Assembly: GCA_019235885.1 (NCBI GenBank)
Contig: JAFAKB010000073.1
Span: 1 to 59,072, forward strand
Direction of reading: 5' to 3'
Source of the DNA: Candidatus Eremiobacterota bacterium
GTDB lineage: Bacteria; Vulcanimicrobiota; Vulcanimicrobiia; Vulcanimicrobiales; Vulcanimicrobiaceae
Length of the DNA stretch: 59,072 nt
A program made the translations under genes and the position numbers. Below the pieces are notes generated by a model. It had not been told where the DNA came from, ran no database searches, and worked only from the letters and a program-made list of their open reading frames with translations. The stretch's first letter is position 1. Every line of letters starts with the position of its first letter. This document shows, piece by piece, positions 42,964 to 50,964 of the stretch.

Positions 42964-43863
42964 ATGATTGAGTTCACGGTCAGCGCGCCCGCGTCGAGCG
43001 CGAACCTGGGCGCGGGATTTGACGCGGTCGCGCTCGCGCTCGAGCTGCGGATGACGGCGCGCGTGCGCGAGCGCGCGCCGGGCTCCTCGTCGGAGTGGCG
43101 GTACGGCGGACCGCAGGCGCCGACGCACGACGGTGTGCGCGGCGCGGTCGAACGCGGCATCGTGCGAATCGCGCCGGCCGCGCCGCCGCTGCAGGTCGAG
43201 CTGACGAACGCGATCCCGCTGGGCGCGGGGCTGGGGAGCAGCGCGGCGGCGCACGCGCTCGGGGTCGCGATCGGCGCGCGGCTGGTCGACCGCCCGCCCG
43301 ACGACGACCTGCTCGCGCTCGCCGTCGCCGAGCTCGAAGGCCATCCCGACAACGCGCTTGCCGCATGGTACGGCGGCGCGATCGTCGCCGCGCACGGCGA
43401 GGACGGCCTCAGCTCGGCGCGCTTTTCACCCCCGCCGGTCTCTGCGGCCGTCGTCGTCCCCGAGATCGCGCTGCCGACCGAAGCGGCCCGCGCGCTCATC
43501 CCTCAGACCTACGCGCGCGCCGACGCCGTCCACAACGTCCAGCGGGCGGCGCTGCTCGGCGCTGCGCTCGCAAGCGGCCGGGTCGACCTGCTGCGGGCCG
43601 CGGTCCGCGACCGGCTTCACCAGCCGTACCGGGCGGGGTCGGTTCCGGGCCTGGAGGAGATGCTGGCGCTCGACGATCCCGCGCTCGTCGCGGTCGCGCT
43701 CTCCGGGGCCGGGCCTTCGGTGCTTGCGCTGGCGCGCTCCGGGCCGGAGCGGATCGGGCGCGCGCTGGCAGCGATCTTCGCGCGCCACGGCGTGCGCAGC
43801 GCGGTCCTGACGCCGGCGCTCGCGGCGACCGGCATCACCATAACGACATCTGAACGCGCGTAG
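42964..43863 (+). CDS. thrB: homoserine kinase
   Basis: GHMP-family kinase phosphorylating homoserine for threonine synthase. Visible motifs are the N-terminal PASSANLGAGFDAVALAL, the ATP loop IPLGAGLGSSAAAHALG (about residues 80-96), ELEGHPDNALAAWYGG, and the C-terminal ALSGAGPSVLAL. At 299 residues the length is normal. It follows thrC after 36 bases. No ribosome-binding site is evident before its ATG, and a hairpin occupies the gap. Homoserine dehydrogenase is not nearby. Confidence 0.93.
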   Translation: MIEFTVSAPASSANLGAGFDAVALALELRMTARVRERAPGSSSEWRYGGPQAPTHDGVRGAVERGIVRIAPAAPPLQVELTNAIPLGAGLGSSAAAHALGVAIGARLVDRPPDDDLLALAVAELEGHPDNALAAWYGGAIVAAHGEDGLSSARFSPPPVSAAVVVPEIALPTEAARALIPQTYARADAVHNVQRAALLGAALASGRVDLLRAAVRDRLHQPYRAGSVPGLEEMLALDDPALVAVALSGAGPSVLALARSGPERIGRALAAIFARHGVRSAVLTPALAATGITITTSERA

Positions 43864-43910
43864 CGAGCAAGCTGGAGGGGGAGCCTCCGGCCGCGAGAAC
43901 GTGGGACGTA

Positions 43911-44330
43911 ATGATCAGCGTCAGCGTCGGTTCGCCGGCCGGGATGTGCACCGTCGCAAACCCCGCGTTCTACCGCTACGTGCTTCGACTCGCCGAGGCG
44001 CCGCTGCGCACCACCGCCCTCGACCGCGCCCAGCTCGACGTCCTGGCGAACGTCCCGCACGCGTACGCTGACGAGGAGGAGTGCTCGGGCGACGGTTGGC
44101 GGATCGTCCCCGCGATGTCGTACGAAGACTGGCCGGTCCTCGAAGCGACCCCGCAGCGCCTGCGCGCCGCCTTTCAAACCGCACGGCGCCTGCTGTGGAA
44201 GAACGCCGGCCCGGTCGGCATCAGCGCCGGCGACATGATCGCGATCGACACCGAGATCGAATCCGTTTTGGCCGTCCTGCGCCAAGCGGAAGCCGGCGGC
44301 TTCAGCGTCAACGTCAGCTACGTCAGCTGA
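43911..44330 (+). CDS. hypothetical protein
   Basis: An unrecognised 139-residue soluble protein, with no signal peptide or membrane segment. It appears mostly helical with a Trp-containing core (SYEDWPVLEATPQRLRAA, ARRLLWKNAGPVGISAG). Cys-containing stretches near the start (GMCTVANPAFYRYV) and middle (DEEECSGDGW) show no known motif. It follows thrB by 47 bases, with a GGAGGGGGAG purine run in the gap, but a link to threonine synthesis is not supported. Confidence 0.5.
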   Translation: MISVSVGSPAGMCTVANPAFYRYVLRLAEAPLRTTALDRAQLDVLANVPHAYADEEECSGDGWRIVPAMSYEDWPVLEATPQRLRAAFQTARRLLWKNAGPVGISAGDMIAIDTEIESVLAVLRQAEAGGFSVNVSYVS

Positions 44331-44333
44331 GTG

Positions 44334-44371
44334 GCTTCGGCTTCGCCGAAGCCTTCGCGTTCGGCGCTGAC
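44334..44371 (+). repeat. interspersed hairpin repeat, copy 2
   Basis: Perfect hairpin GGCTTCGGC-TTC-GCCGAAGCC (44334-44354) just after the upstream stop, followed by TTCGCGTTCGGCGCTG. The sequence GAAGCCTTCGCGTTCGG-x-GCTG is shared with 38514-38535, although the hairpin arms differ between the copies. Confidence 0.5.
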
Positions 44372-44448
44372 GCGCCGCTCCGCGCTCGATTTTTCACGGT
44401 AACATCGCCGTCACGGCGCGGTTCCGCGCGGCGTTCATCATCGTCCTC

Positions 44449-44796
44449 GTGCCGACGCGCGAGGACGTTCTTGCAATCCGTTCGATTGGTGAAGCGTTCG
44501 ACCTTTCGAGCCGCAAGGTGCGAAAGCGCGAGGTCGCGCTGATCCGAGTCGCTGTGGCGGAGCGTCTGATTCGGCTTACCGATCATGCGGACGATGCGAT
44601 GTTCGACGAAGCAATCTCCGAAGAGACGATGTGGTATGTGGTTACTCGCGGCCGAGCTCGATCAAAGGATATCGACGAGCGCGCCGGACGACAGATCGGG
44701 ATCAACTTCGAGGCCGACGACGGCCGCCGGCGGCGTATCCGCGTCAAGGTATCATGGGCGGTTAGGTATTTCGTCGCGACCGTTCATACGGTATAA
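44449..44796 (+). CDS. DUF4258-like protein, possible toxin
   Basis: Up to 115 residues; the recognisable part starts around residue 35 with RLIRLTDHADDAMFDEAIS, the DUF4258 pattern of a conserved His followed by an aromatic/acidic helix, then GRQIGINFEADDG and a closing beta pair. DUF4258 proteins are small RelE-fold-like candidates for toxins. The start is uncertain: GTG 44449 is the earliest, and GTG codons near 44518 and 44553 would give a more typical length. The gene at 44806 follows by 9 bases, making a toxin-antitoxin-like pair. Confidence 0.6.
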   Translation: MPTREDVLAIRSIGEAFDLSSRKVRKREVALIRVAVAERLIRLTDHADDAMFDEAISEETMWYVVTRGRARSKDIDERAGRQIGINFEADDGRRRRIRVKVSWAVRYFVATVHTV

Positions 44797-44805
44797 GAGG
44801 ATGAG

Positions 44806-45045
44806 ATGGACGATGAGATGACCCTCGAGAATGCGCTCGTGACGTTCGATAAACGTATGGGACCCGGCGTGCTCGTTCATATCACCGGCATCCCGGCGGA
44901 GATTGTCCGTTCCCCGGGCAAGGGCGATTTGACGCTCTTCGACATGGCGACGTCGGGCCGGCTCCAGCACCTGCTCCGCGTCGCACGCAGGCGCGTGGAG
45001 GTCGGCGAAACCGACGTTACGATCGACTTCACGAGCGACGCGTAG
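44806..45045 (+). CDS. small partner protein of the DUF4258 gene, possible antitoxin
   Basis: A 79-residue acidic protein (MDDEMTLENALVTFDKRMG, then VLVHITGIPAEIVRS, RRRVEVGETDVTIDF). ATG 44806 has GAGG upstream. No known DNA-binding motif is visible. Pairing with the DUF4258 gene suggests an antitoxin or a co-expressed accessory; the role is inferred from context only. Confidence 0.5.
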   Translation: MDDEMTLENALVTFDKRMGPGVLVHITGIPAEIVRSPGKGDLTLFDMATSGRLQHLLRVARRRVEVGETDVTIDFTSDA

Positions 45046-45055
45046 CCGCGGTCGA

Positions 45056-45949
45056 TTACTGGCGGGGGTTGAACAAGCTCCCCAGGACGTTCCCGACGTT
45101 GCTCGTGCCGCCGGCTTGCGTCGCGCCTTCGTATTGGGGCTCGTGATACGTCATCGACTGGAGGCCGAGCCGCCCCGGCCCCGTGAAACGGTTGATGATG
45201 AACGACGCGCCGCCGACCAGCGCGCCGAGCGCGCCCATGATCCCGCCGCCGCCGCCCGACTGCAGCACCGTGACGGTGTCCATCCGGACCGAGGAGTCTT
45301 TCCAGAGCCACGCGCCGGGCTCGACGTCGATCTGCTCGCCGGGGCCGAGCTGTTTCTCGAAGACGTTGCCGTAGCCGTGCAGGAGCAGCAGACCTTCGGC
45401 GTTCGTGGCGCTGAAACGGTCGATGAACAGCCCGCTGCGGGAGAAGAAGACGTTCGCCAAGCCTTGCTGCCAGTAGAAATCGTACGCGACGGTGTTCGTC
45501 GCGAGCAAGAACTGATGCTCGCGCACGTCGACGATCTGTCCTGGGCGCAGCTTCAGCGCGACGATCTGTCCGGGCGCTTCGCGCGACATCGCGATGTTGC
45601 CGGGACCTTGCGCGGTCGAGATGAAGATCTGCAAGCCCGCGAAGACCCGCCGCGCGGCGTTCTTCAAGCCCATGAAGCCGAGTCTCACCTGCGGCTGCTT
45701 CCACAATAAGATGTGGTGCTCGAAGTAGATGCTGGTGCTCGGGCCCAGCTCGACGTCCGCGACCGGAACCAGCTCGCCCTCGACGCGCACCGTGGTGTCG
45801 CCGACGGTGATCGGCTCTTTCGGGTTGTCGCGTTCGGCGATCGGCTCGGTGTACGTGCCGACGCCGATCGGCTGCGGGGCGGGCGCGCCGCAGCTGGGAC
45901 AGAACTTCGATCCGTCGGGGATCGCGCTTTGACAGCTCGGACAGGTCAT
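45056..45949 (-). CDS. AIM24 family protein with N-terminal zinc ribbon
   Basis: A 297-residue protein. Residues 1-22 form a double-Cys zinc ribbon (CPSCQSAIPDGSKFCPSCG). The AIM24/TIGR00266 double-stranded beta-helix domain follows: ARRVFAGLQIFISTAQGPGN, VALKLRPGQIVDVREHQFLL, GLFIDRFSATNAEG, and the Gly-rich GGGGGIMGALGAL loop. Bacterial relatives of the mitochondrial AIM24 protein have no settled function; some are membrane- or tellurium-stress-linked. It is convergent with the DUF4258 pair, the stops being about 10 bases apart. Confidence 0.85.
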   Translation of the reverse strand: MTCPSCQSAIPDGSKFCPSCGAPAPQPIGVGTYTEPIAERDNPKEPITVGDTTVRVEGELVPVADVELGPSTSIYFEHHILLWKQPQVRLGFMGLKNAARRVFAGLQIFISTAQGPGNIAMSREAPGQIVALKLRPGQIVDVREHQFLLATNTVAYDFYWQQGLANVFFSRSGLFIDRFSATNAEGLLLLHGYGNVFEKQLGPGEQIDVEPGAWLWKDSSVRMDTVTVLQSGGGGGIMGALGALVGGASFIINRFTGPGRLGLQSMTYHEPQYEGATQAGGTSNVGNVLGSLFNPRQ

Positions 45950-45982
45950 GCGCGCGAGCGTTCGCCGCGGCTCGGTTCGGGC

Positions 45983-46258
45983 CTACTCGCTTGAGCGAGG
46001 CTCCGCCGCGCCGCGACGGGCCGCGATCAGGCCGACCCCGCCGCCGACCGACGCGAACGCGAGGACGAAGAGCAGGCTCAGCTCGGGCCGGGAGCTTTCC
46101 GGAACGGCGGCGGACGCCGCGCGCTGATCCGCGGCTGGCTGCACCGCCGTCGCGGCAGCCGCGGGTGCGGAACGGGACGGCGCCTCGGCCGCGAGCGCGC
46201 TCGCCGTTCCGGCCAAGGTGAGAAGCGCCAGGAGCGGCGCGAAGCGGAGGCGGAACAT
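45983..46258 (-). CDS. small exported protein with C-terminal membrane anchor
   Basis: A 91-residue protein: signal peptide (RLRFAPLLALLTLAGTASAL), an Ala/Pro/Ser-rich middle, and a C-terminal membrane segment (LSLLFVLAFASVGGGVGLIA) followed by Arg residues. That is the layout of a small surface protein with an LPxTG-like tail, but no sorting motif is present. It lies directly upstream of the AIM24 gene. A very long open frame continues upstream antisense to the glycosyltransferase, but only this terminal part has protein-like composition. Confidence 0.5.
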   Translation of the reverse strand: MFRLRFAPLLALLTLAGTASALAAEAPSRSAPAAAATAVQPAADQRAASAAVPESSRPELSLLFVLAFASVGGGVGLIAARRGAAEPRSSE

Positions 46259-46300
46259 CCCGACCCGTGTACCCGCTTTTCGCCGGGTACGTGGGTTGAC

Positions 46301-46429
46301 ATGGAACGCGAATCGGTGCAGCGCGAGTCGATCGAAGCCGACGAGATCGGGACCGACGACCAAGAGTTCTCCTCGGTCGAAGACGTCGGCTCCGAGCCGA
46401 GCGAAAACCCCGCCGTCGACGACGTGTAG
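46301..46429 (+). CDS. small acidic ORF ending in TAG in frame with the next gene
   Basis: A 42-residue, highly acidic ORF (MERESVQRESIEADEIG, ending ENPAVDDV). Its TAG stop is followed one codon later by the TTG start of the methyltransferase-glycosyltransferase gene in the same frame. It may be a small protein, an upstream leader, or the N-terminal tail of the next protein cut by a nonsense codon. The ribosome-binding site is weak. Confidence 0.35.
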   Translation: MERESVQRESIEADEIGTDDQEFSSVEDVGSEPSENPAVDDV

Positions 46430-46432
46430 CGG

Positions 46433-48193
46433 TTGGAGCAGCGTCCGCCGGGCCGCCAGCGGTTCTCGGTCTTTCATCGCTCCGCCGACGAGGAGGCCGG
46501 CCGCCGCGCCTGGCATCACGCGTACGCCGAGGTGTTTCGGGGCTTCGGCTCGGTGCTCGACGTCGGCTGCGGGACCGGGGTGTTTCTCGACCTGCTGCGC
46601 GAGCGTGGCGTCGGGCGCGTGCTCGGCGTCGACCGCGATCCGGAGATGGTCGCGGACACGCGCGCGCGCGGACACGAGGCGCGCGTGCTGGACGCGCGCA
46701 CGCAGCTTGAAGCGCTCGGCGAGCGCTTCGACGGCATTCATCTCGCGTTCGTGATCGAGACGACGGACGGTGACGAAGGGCTCGCCATGCTGCGCGCGTG
46801 CGCAGCGCTGCTGAAGCCGGACGGGCTGCTCGTCGTGCGCACGCTGAACCCGCGCAACGCCGCGATTCGCGACGGCAGCTTTTGGCTGGAGCCCTGGTCG
46901 AAGCGCCCGTGGCCGCTCGAGACGCTGCACGTCGTGCTGACCGATCTCGGCCTGCGCATCGTCGGCGCGGGGAACGAACCGGAGGGCTGGCAGCACGTCT
47001 ACATCCTCGGCCGCGCGCCGGCGGCACCGCGCGCGCACGACGAGCGTGTCGCGGTCGCGTTTCAAGGCGAGTTCTTCGCGTACAACTCGATGGCTACGGT
47101 GAACCGCGAGCTCGCGAGCGCGCTGCGCGAGCACGCCGACGTCGCGCCGGTGATCGTCCCCGACGAGCCCGCGCCCGAGCCGTCGGTCGCCGCCGATCCG
47201 CGCTTCGGTGCGTTGCGCGCCGCGACGCGGCGCGGCGTTCCCGCTTGCGACGTGCTGATCCGGCAGTCGAACGGCGCAGCGGACTTTCGCCGGCCCGACG
47301 GCGTGGGCGCGCTGGTGCAGATCCTGCCGTGGGAGTACGGCACGCTGCCGCGCGCCTGGGTGGACGCGTTGCGCGAAGGCGGCGCCGACGAAGTGTGGAC
47401 GCCGACCGACTACTGCCGCACGATGTTTCTCGACGCCGGGATCGCGCCCGAGCGCGTCGCGGTCGTGCCGAACGGAATCGACCCGGAGCGTTTCTCGCCC
47501 GAACGCGCGCTCGAGCCGTATCCGCTCGCCACGCGCGCGGCGTTCAAGTTCCTGTACCTCGGCGGCGCGCTCCCGCGCAAGGGCGTCGACGTGCTGCTCG
47601 CCGCGTACCGCAGCGCCTTCACGCGCGGCGACGACGTCGCGCTCGTGCTGAAGCTGTTCGGAACGCAGACCTTCTACCAGCTGGACGACGGGGGCGCCGC
47701 GCTGCGCGCGTTCGCGAACGAAGAAGACGCGCCCGAGCTGCTGGTCATCGACGAAGAGCTCAGCGACGAGGACGTGGTGCGGCTCTACCGCACCTGCGAT
47801 GCGCTGGCGTTTCCGTACCGCGGCGAAGGGTTCGGGTTGCCGATGCTCGAGGCGCTCGCCTGCGGTCTGCCGGTGATTGCAACCGCCGGAGGCGCGGCGG
47901 ACGCATTCTTGGACGACGACGTCGCCTATCGCGTTCCCGCCAAGCGAGTCGCGCTGCGCGGACCGATGCGCGGCGAGACGCTCGCCGGCGAAGGCTGGTG
48001 GCTCGAGCCCGACGTCGACGCGCTCGCGGCAACGCTGCGCCACGTCGCCGCGCACCGCGACGAAGCGCGCGCCAAGGCGCTGCGCGGCTCGCAGCGCGCG
48101 CGCACCGACTGGACGTGGGAACGCGCCGCGGCGGTCGCCGCCGAGCGGCTGCGCGGGTTGCTCGCGCGCACGTCCGAAACGACGGCGCGATGA
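46433..48193 (+). CDS. bifunctional SAM methyltransferase / GT4 glycosyltransferase
   Basis: A 586-residue fusion. Residues about 15-185 are a class I SAM-dependent methyltransferase (VLDVGCGTGVFLDLL at 41-55, GVDRDPEMV, ALLKPDGLLVVRT). Residues about 200-585 are a GT-B-fold family 4 glycosyltransferase: WTPTDYCRTMFLDAGI, VVPNGIDPERFSP, FLYLGGALPRKGVDVLL, and the donor-site EGFGLPMLEALACGLPVIAT. It may assemble and methylate a surface glycan. The TTG start has a weak ribosome-binding site. Its stop overlaps the next gene's ATG. Acceptor and donor are unknown. Confidence 0.82.
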   Translation: MEQRPPGRQRFSVFHRSADEEAGRRAWHHAYAEVFRGFGSVLDVGCGTGVFLDLLRERGVGRVLGVDRDPEMVADTRARGHEARVLDARTQLEALGERFDGIHLAFVIETTDGDEGLAMLRACAALLKPDGLLVVRTLNPRNAAIRDGSFWLEPWSKRPWPLETLHVVLTDLGLRIVGAGNEPEGWQHVYILGRAPAAPRAHDERVAVAFQGEFFAYNSMATVNRELASALREHADVAPVIVPDEPAPEPSVAADPRFGALRAATRRGVPACDVLIRQSNGAADFRRPDGVGALVQILPWEYGTLPRAWVDALREGGADEVWTPTDYCRTMFLDAGIAPERVAVVPNGIDPERFSPERALEPYPLATRAAFKFLYLGGALPRKGVDVLLAAYRSAFTRGDDVALVLKLFGTQTFYQLDDGGAALRAFANEEDAPELLVIDEELSDEDVVRLYRTCDALAFPYRGEGFGLPMLEALACGLPVIATAGGAADAFLDDDVAYRVPAKRVALRGPMRGETLAGEGWWLEPDVDALAATLRHVAAHRDEARAKALRGSQRARTDWTWERAAAVAAERLRGLLARTSETTAR

Positions 48194-49224
48194 ACGGCGC
48201 GCTCAGCGACCAGCGGATCTTCGAGCGGCGCGTGCTGTTCGGTCCGCTGCGCGAGGCGCTCGCCGCCGTGCAGCTGCGCGGGCCGATCGCGCTGCTCGGG
48301 ACGCCGCGTTCGCTCGGCGCGATCGAGGACGACATGTTCGGCGGTGCGGCGGTGCACCGGTTCGCCGGCGCGCGGCTGCACAATCCGCGCGACGTGGTGG
48401 AAGCTGCCGGAAACTTCGTCGAGGCGCGCGGGTGCGCGAGCGTGCTGGCGATCGGGAGCTCGAGCGCGATCGATCTCGGCAAAGCGGTTTCGGACGGGCG
48501 CGACCTCGTGCTCGCGCTCGCGCCCAGCGCGCTCGGCGGCGCGGAGATGTCGCGCGGGTACGGCGTCGTCGAAGGCGATCGCAAATCCGGCGGCCGCTTG
48601 CGCACGCCGGCGCCGATCGTGATCTACGATTCCACGTTGCTTGCGACGCTGCCGGCGCGCGAGCTGGGCTCGATCGGGATCAACGCGTGGGCGCACACGA
48701 TCGAAGCAAGCTACGCGAAGCTGCAGCACGCGCTCGGCACCGCCGCCGCGACCGCGGCCGGACGGCGCTTGCCGCGGCTGCTGAAGCGCGCCGCGACGCA
48801 GCGCGACCAGCCGCTGCACCGCGCGCTGTTCGAGGCCGCGCACCTGGCCGGCTTCGCGCTCGACGCACGCTCGATGGGGTTGCACCACGCGGTCTGCCAC
48901 GTGATCGGCGGGCTGACGCTGATCCCGCACGGAATCGTCAACGCCGTCGTGCTGCCGCACGCGATCCGCGCCAACGCGCGCCTCGCACCGCATGCGGTCG
49001 ATGCGGTCACCGAGTCGTTCGGGATCGCGGACCTTGCCGCGGAAGCGGACGCGATCGCCGCCACCTACGCGCTCCCGCGGACGTTCGCCGAACTCGGTGC
49101 GCCAACGAACTTCGTCGAGCGCGCTTTACCGCGCGTCGCCGAGCACGCGCTGCTGAAGAACAACCCCATCGTCCCCGACAGAGGGACGCTGCGCGAGCTG
49201 CTGCAGCGCGCCTACGGCGGCTGA
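48190..49224 (+). CDS. iron-containing alcohol dehydrogenase family protein, maleylacetate-reductase-like
   Basis: A 344-residue group III dehydrogenase. The nucleotide-binding region shows VLAIGSSSAIDLGKAV (in place of the usual GGGSxxD) and the later APSALGGAEMSRGYGV. The metal site fits MGLHHAVCHVIGGLTLIPHG, with His residues as in maleylacetate reductases. IPHGIVNAVVLPHAIRAN is also typical of that subgroup. The usual maleylacetate reductase context (chlorocatechol or resorcinol genes) is missing; instead it overlaps the glycosyltransferase fusion by 4 bases. The substrate is uncertain. Confidence 0.8.
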   Translation: MNGALSDQRIFERRVLFGPLREALAAVQLRGPIALLGTPRSLGAIEDDMFGGAAVHRFAGARLHNPRDVVEAAGNFVEARGCASVLAIGSSSAIDLGKAVSDGRDLVLALAPSALGGAEMSRGYGVVEGDRKSGGRLRTPAPIVIYDSTLLATLPARELGSIGINAWAHTIEASYAKLQHALGTAAATAAGRRLPRLLKRAATQRDQPLHRALFEAAHLAGFALDARSMGLHHAVCHVIGGLTLIPHGIVNAVVLPHAIRANARLAPHAVDAVTESFGIADLAAEADAIAATYALPRTFAELGAPTNFVERALPRVAEHALLKNNPIVPDRGTLRELLQRAYGG

Positions 49225-49246
49225 GCCCGCCTAGACCGACGCGGGG

Positions 49247-49894
49247 CTAGTTGACGACTTCGACCCGTTCGTCGGGGAAGACGCGGAAGCGGGTCTCGAA
49301 GCCGCGCACGCCGGTGTCGGTGCGGATGCGGCTGTGGACGACGATGTCGCGGGCGCTGCGCCCGTCCTCGAGCTTGCGCGGGACGTCGGAGTCGAGCCGG
49401 ATCAGCGGCGCCATCCCGGCGCCGGGCGGGGCGAGCCGTTTGAGCCGCACCAGATGATCGGCGATCGTGCCCTGCACCGCGAACGAGAACGTGCTGCCGG
49501 CGAAGCCGCCCGGCGCGCCGCCGGCGTTCGGCTCGGGGATGTCGTCGACGTAGCGCACGACGGCCGCGCGGTCATCCTCCGAGATCGCGGTGAAGGTGCA
49601 GAAATAGCGGTGGCTGACGCGCTTGGTGCCGCGCGCCGGCTCGTACTTGATGATCCGCACGCGGCTGGGGATCGTGCGGCGGCGGATCGTGAACGTCACC
49701 GGCACGTCGCTGCCGCCGCCGCGCACGGCGACTTCCGAGACGAACGCCAGGCCGTCGGGCGAGAGCCGCATGCCGACGACCGCGATGCGCTTGCCCTCGG
49801 AGATCGTGACGGCGTCGAACGTCCCGCTGCGCCCGGACGCTCCCTCGAACCACATCCGCTCGGAACTCTTGAAGAGCCCGCCGATCAGATCCAT
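49247..49894 (-). CDS. PilZ-like domain protein, paralogue B
   Basis: A 215-residue protein clearly homologous to that at 15230-15883: RMWFEG near the N-terminus, LSPDGLAFVSE, RRRTIPSRVRIIKYE, HRYFCTFTAI followed by SEDDRAAVVRYV, and the C-terminal GFETRFRVFPDERVEVV. PilZ-like strand order; no enzyme motif, signal peptide or membrane segment. Two paralogues 34 kb apart with the same length argue for a real lineage family. It is convergent with the dehydrogenase and divergent from the recombinase. Confidence 0.52.
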   Translation of the reverse strand: MDLIGGLFKSSERMWFEGASGRSGTFDAVTISEGKRIAVVGMRLSPDGLAFVSEVAVRGGGSDVPVTFTIRRRTIPSRVRIIKYEPARGTKRVSHRYFCTFTAISEDDRAAVVRYVDDIPEPNAGGAPGGFAGSTFSFAVQGTIADHLVRLKRLAPPGAGMAPLIRLDSDVPRKLEDGRSARDIVVHSRIRTDTGVRGFETRFRVFPDERVEVVN

Positions 49895-49988
49895 GTGCCT
49901 AGATTATCGGCAGAGCCGCGCCTGAAAGAAGGGTTCTCATCTCCTTCTCAGTAACTGAAATATTGATTATCGGAACAAGGGGGCGGGG

Positions 49989-50963
49989 ATGGGGAAGAAG
50001 CGCGGACCGGTCTACGAGAGCCCGGAGTACCTGTCGGCCGATCCGGAGATCGCGGCCTTCTCCGAGCAGTACCTCACCATGCGCGGGACGACGCCGCGCA
50101 CCCGCGAGGCCTACCAGCGCGACTTGGAGCACTTCGGCGCGTTTCTGAAAGCGCGCGCGCTCGGCGGCGATCCGGACAAGAAAGCGCCGCCGCCGTACGA
50201 GCAGCTGGCCGGCGCGGCGTACGCGGACATCCTCGCCTATCAGACGCACCTGGCGCGCTCGCGCCGCTACGCGCCGCGCTCGGTTCGCCGCAAGGTCGCC
50301 ACGCTGCGCACGTTCTACAAGCACCTGCGCCGGGCGGGCCGGCGCAGCGACAACCCGGCCGCCGACGCGATCCTCCCGAAGATCGGCAAGCCGCTCCCCA
50401 AGGCGATGCGGGGCGATGAGGTCGCGAAGGTGTTCGCGGTCACGCTCGCCGGGCTGAGCGAGCCGCAGCGGCGGCGGGACCGGGCCATCCTGCAGTGCCT
50501 TTGGTCGTGCGGGGTGCGGCGCGCCGAGCTGGTCGGGCTCGACCTGAACGACGTCGACCTGGAGGGCCGCCAGCTGCGCGTCATCAAGGGCAAGGGCAAC
50601 AAGGATCGCTACGTGCCGATGACGCCCGAGGCGGCGGCAGCGATGCGCGCCTACCTCGACGTGCGCCCGCGCGCCAGCGTCCCGGCGTTCTTCGTCGGGC
50701 GCGGCGACCGCCGGCTCAGCGCGGCAGCCGTGTACAAGATCGTGCGAACGTACATGACGCTCGCCGGGATCACCGAGTATGCTTCACCGCACACCTGGCG
50801 GCACACGGTGGCGACGCTCATGCGCGAGCGTGGTGCGGATCTTCTGTTCCTCAAAGAGTTTCTCGGTCACGAGTCGACCGCGACGACCGAGATCTACACC
50901 AAGCTCGCGCGCGAGCGCTTACGCACGGAGTTCGACAAGTTCCATCCGCGCGAGGACGTCTAG
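49989..50963 (+). CDS. tyrosine recombinase (XerC/XerD-like)
   Basis: A 324-residue site-specific recombinase. An N-terminal SAM-like core-binding domain (about 20-125: LTMRGTTPRTREAYQRDLE) precedes the catalytic domain with Arg177 (GVRRAEL), the GKGNKDR lysine loop, His268 and Arg271 (HTWRH), His294 (LGHES) and nucleophile Tyr303 (TEIYTK). The set is complete, so it should be active. Length fits XerC/XerD-type chromosome dimer resolution, but phage or element integrases look alike. No dif-like site was identified. Upstream DNA is comparatively A+T-rich and repeats GATTATCGG twice. Confidence 0.88.
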   Translation: MGKKRGPVYESPEYLSADPEIAAFSEQYLTMRGTTPRTREAYQRDLEHFGAFLKARALGGDPDKKAPPPYEQLAGAAYADILAYQTHLARSRRYAPRSVRRKVATLRTFYKHLRRAGRRSDNPAADAILPKIGKPLPKAMRGDEVAKVFAVTLAGLSEPQRRRDRAILQCLWSCGVRRAELVGLDLNDVDLEGRQLRVIKGKGNKDRYVPMTPEAAAAMRAYLDVRPRASVPAFFVGRGDRRLSAAAVYKIVRTYMTLAGITEYASPHTWRHTVATLMRERGADLLFLKEFLGHESTATTEIYTKLARERLRTEFDKFHPREDV

Positions 50964-50964
50964 G

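Noticed and set aside
45983-48055. 690-codon open frame on the minus strand opposite the methyltransferase-glycosyltransferase gene
   Set aside because: Arg/Ala/Val-rich antisense translation typical of high-G+C DNA; the opposite strand has clear domains. Only the last 91 codons (45983-46258) look like a real gene.
49895-49988. dif-like recombination site next to the tyrosine recombinase
   Set aside because: The only repeats are two GATTATCGG copies 61 bases apart; there is no 28-bp site with inverted 11-bp arms.
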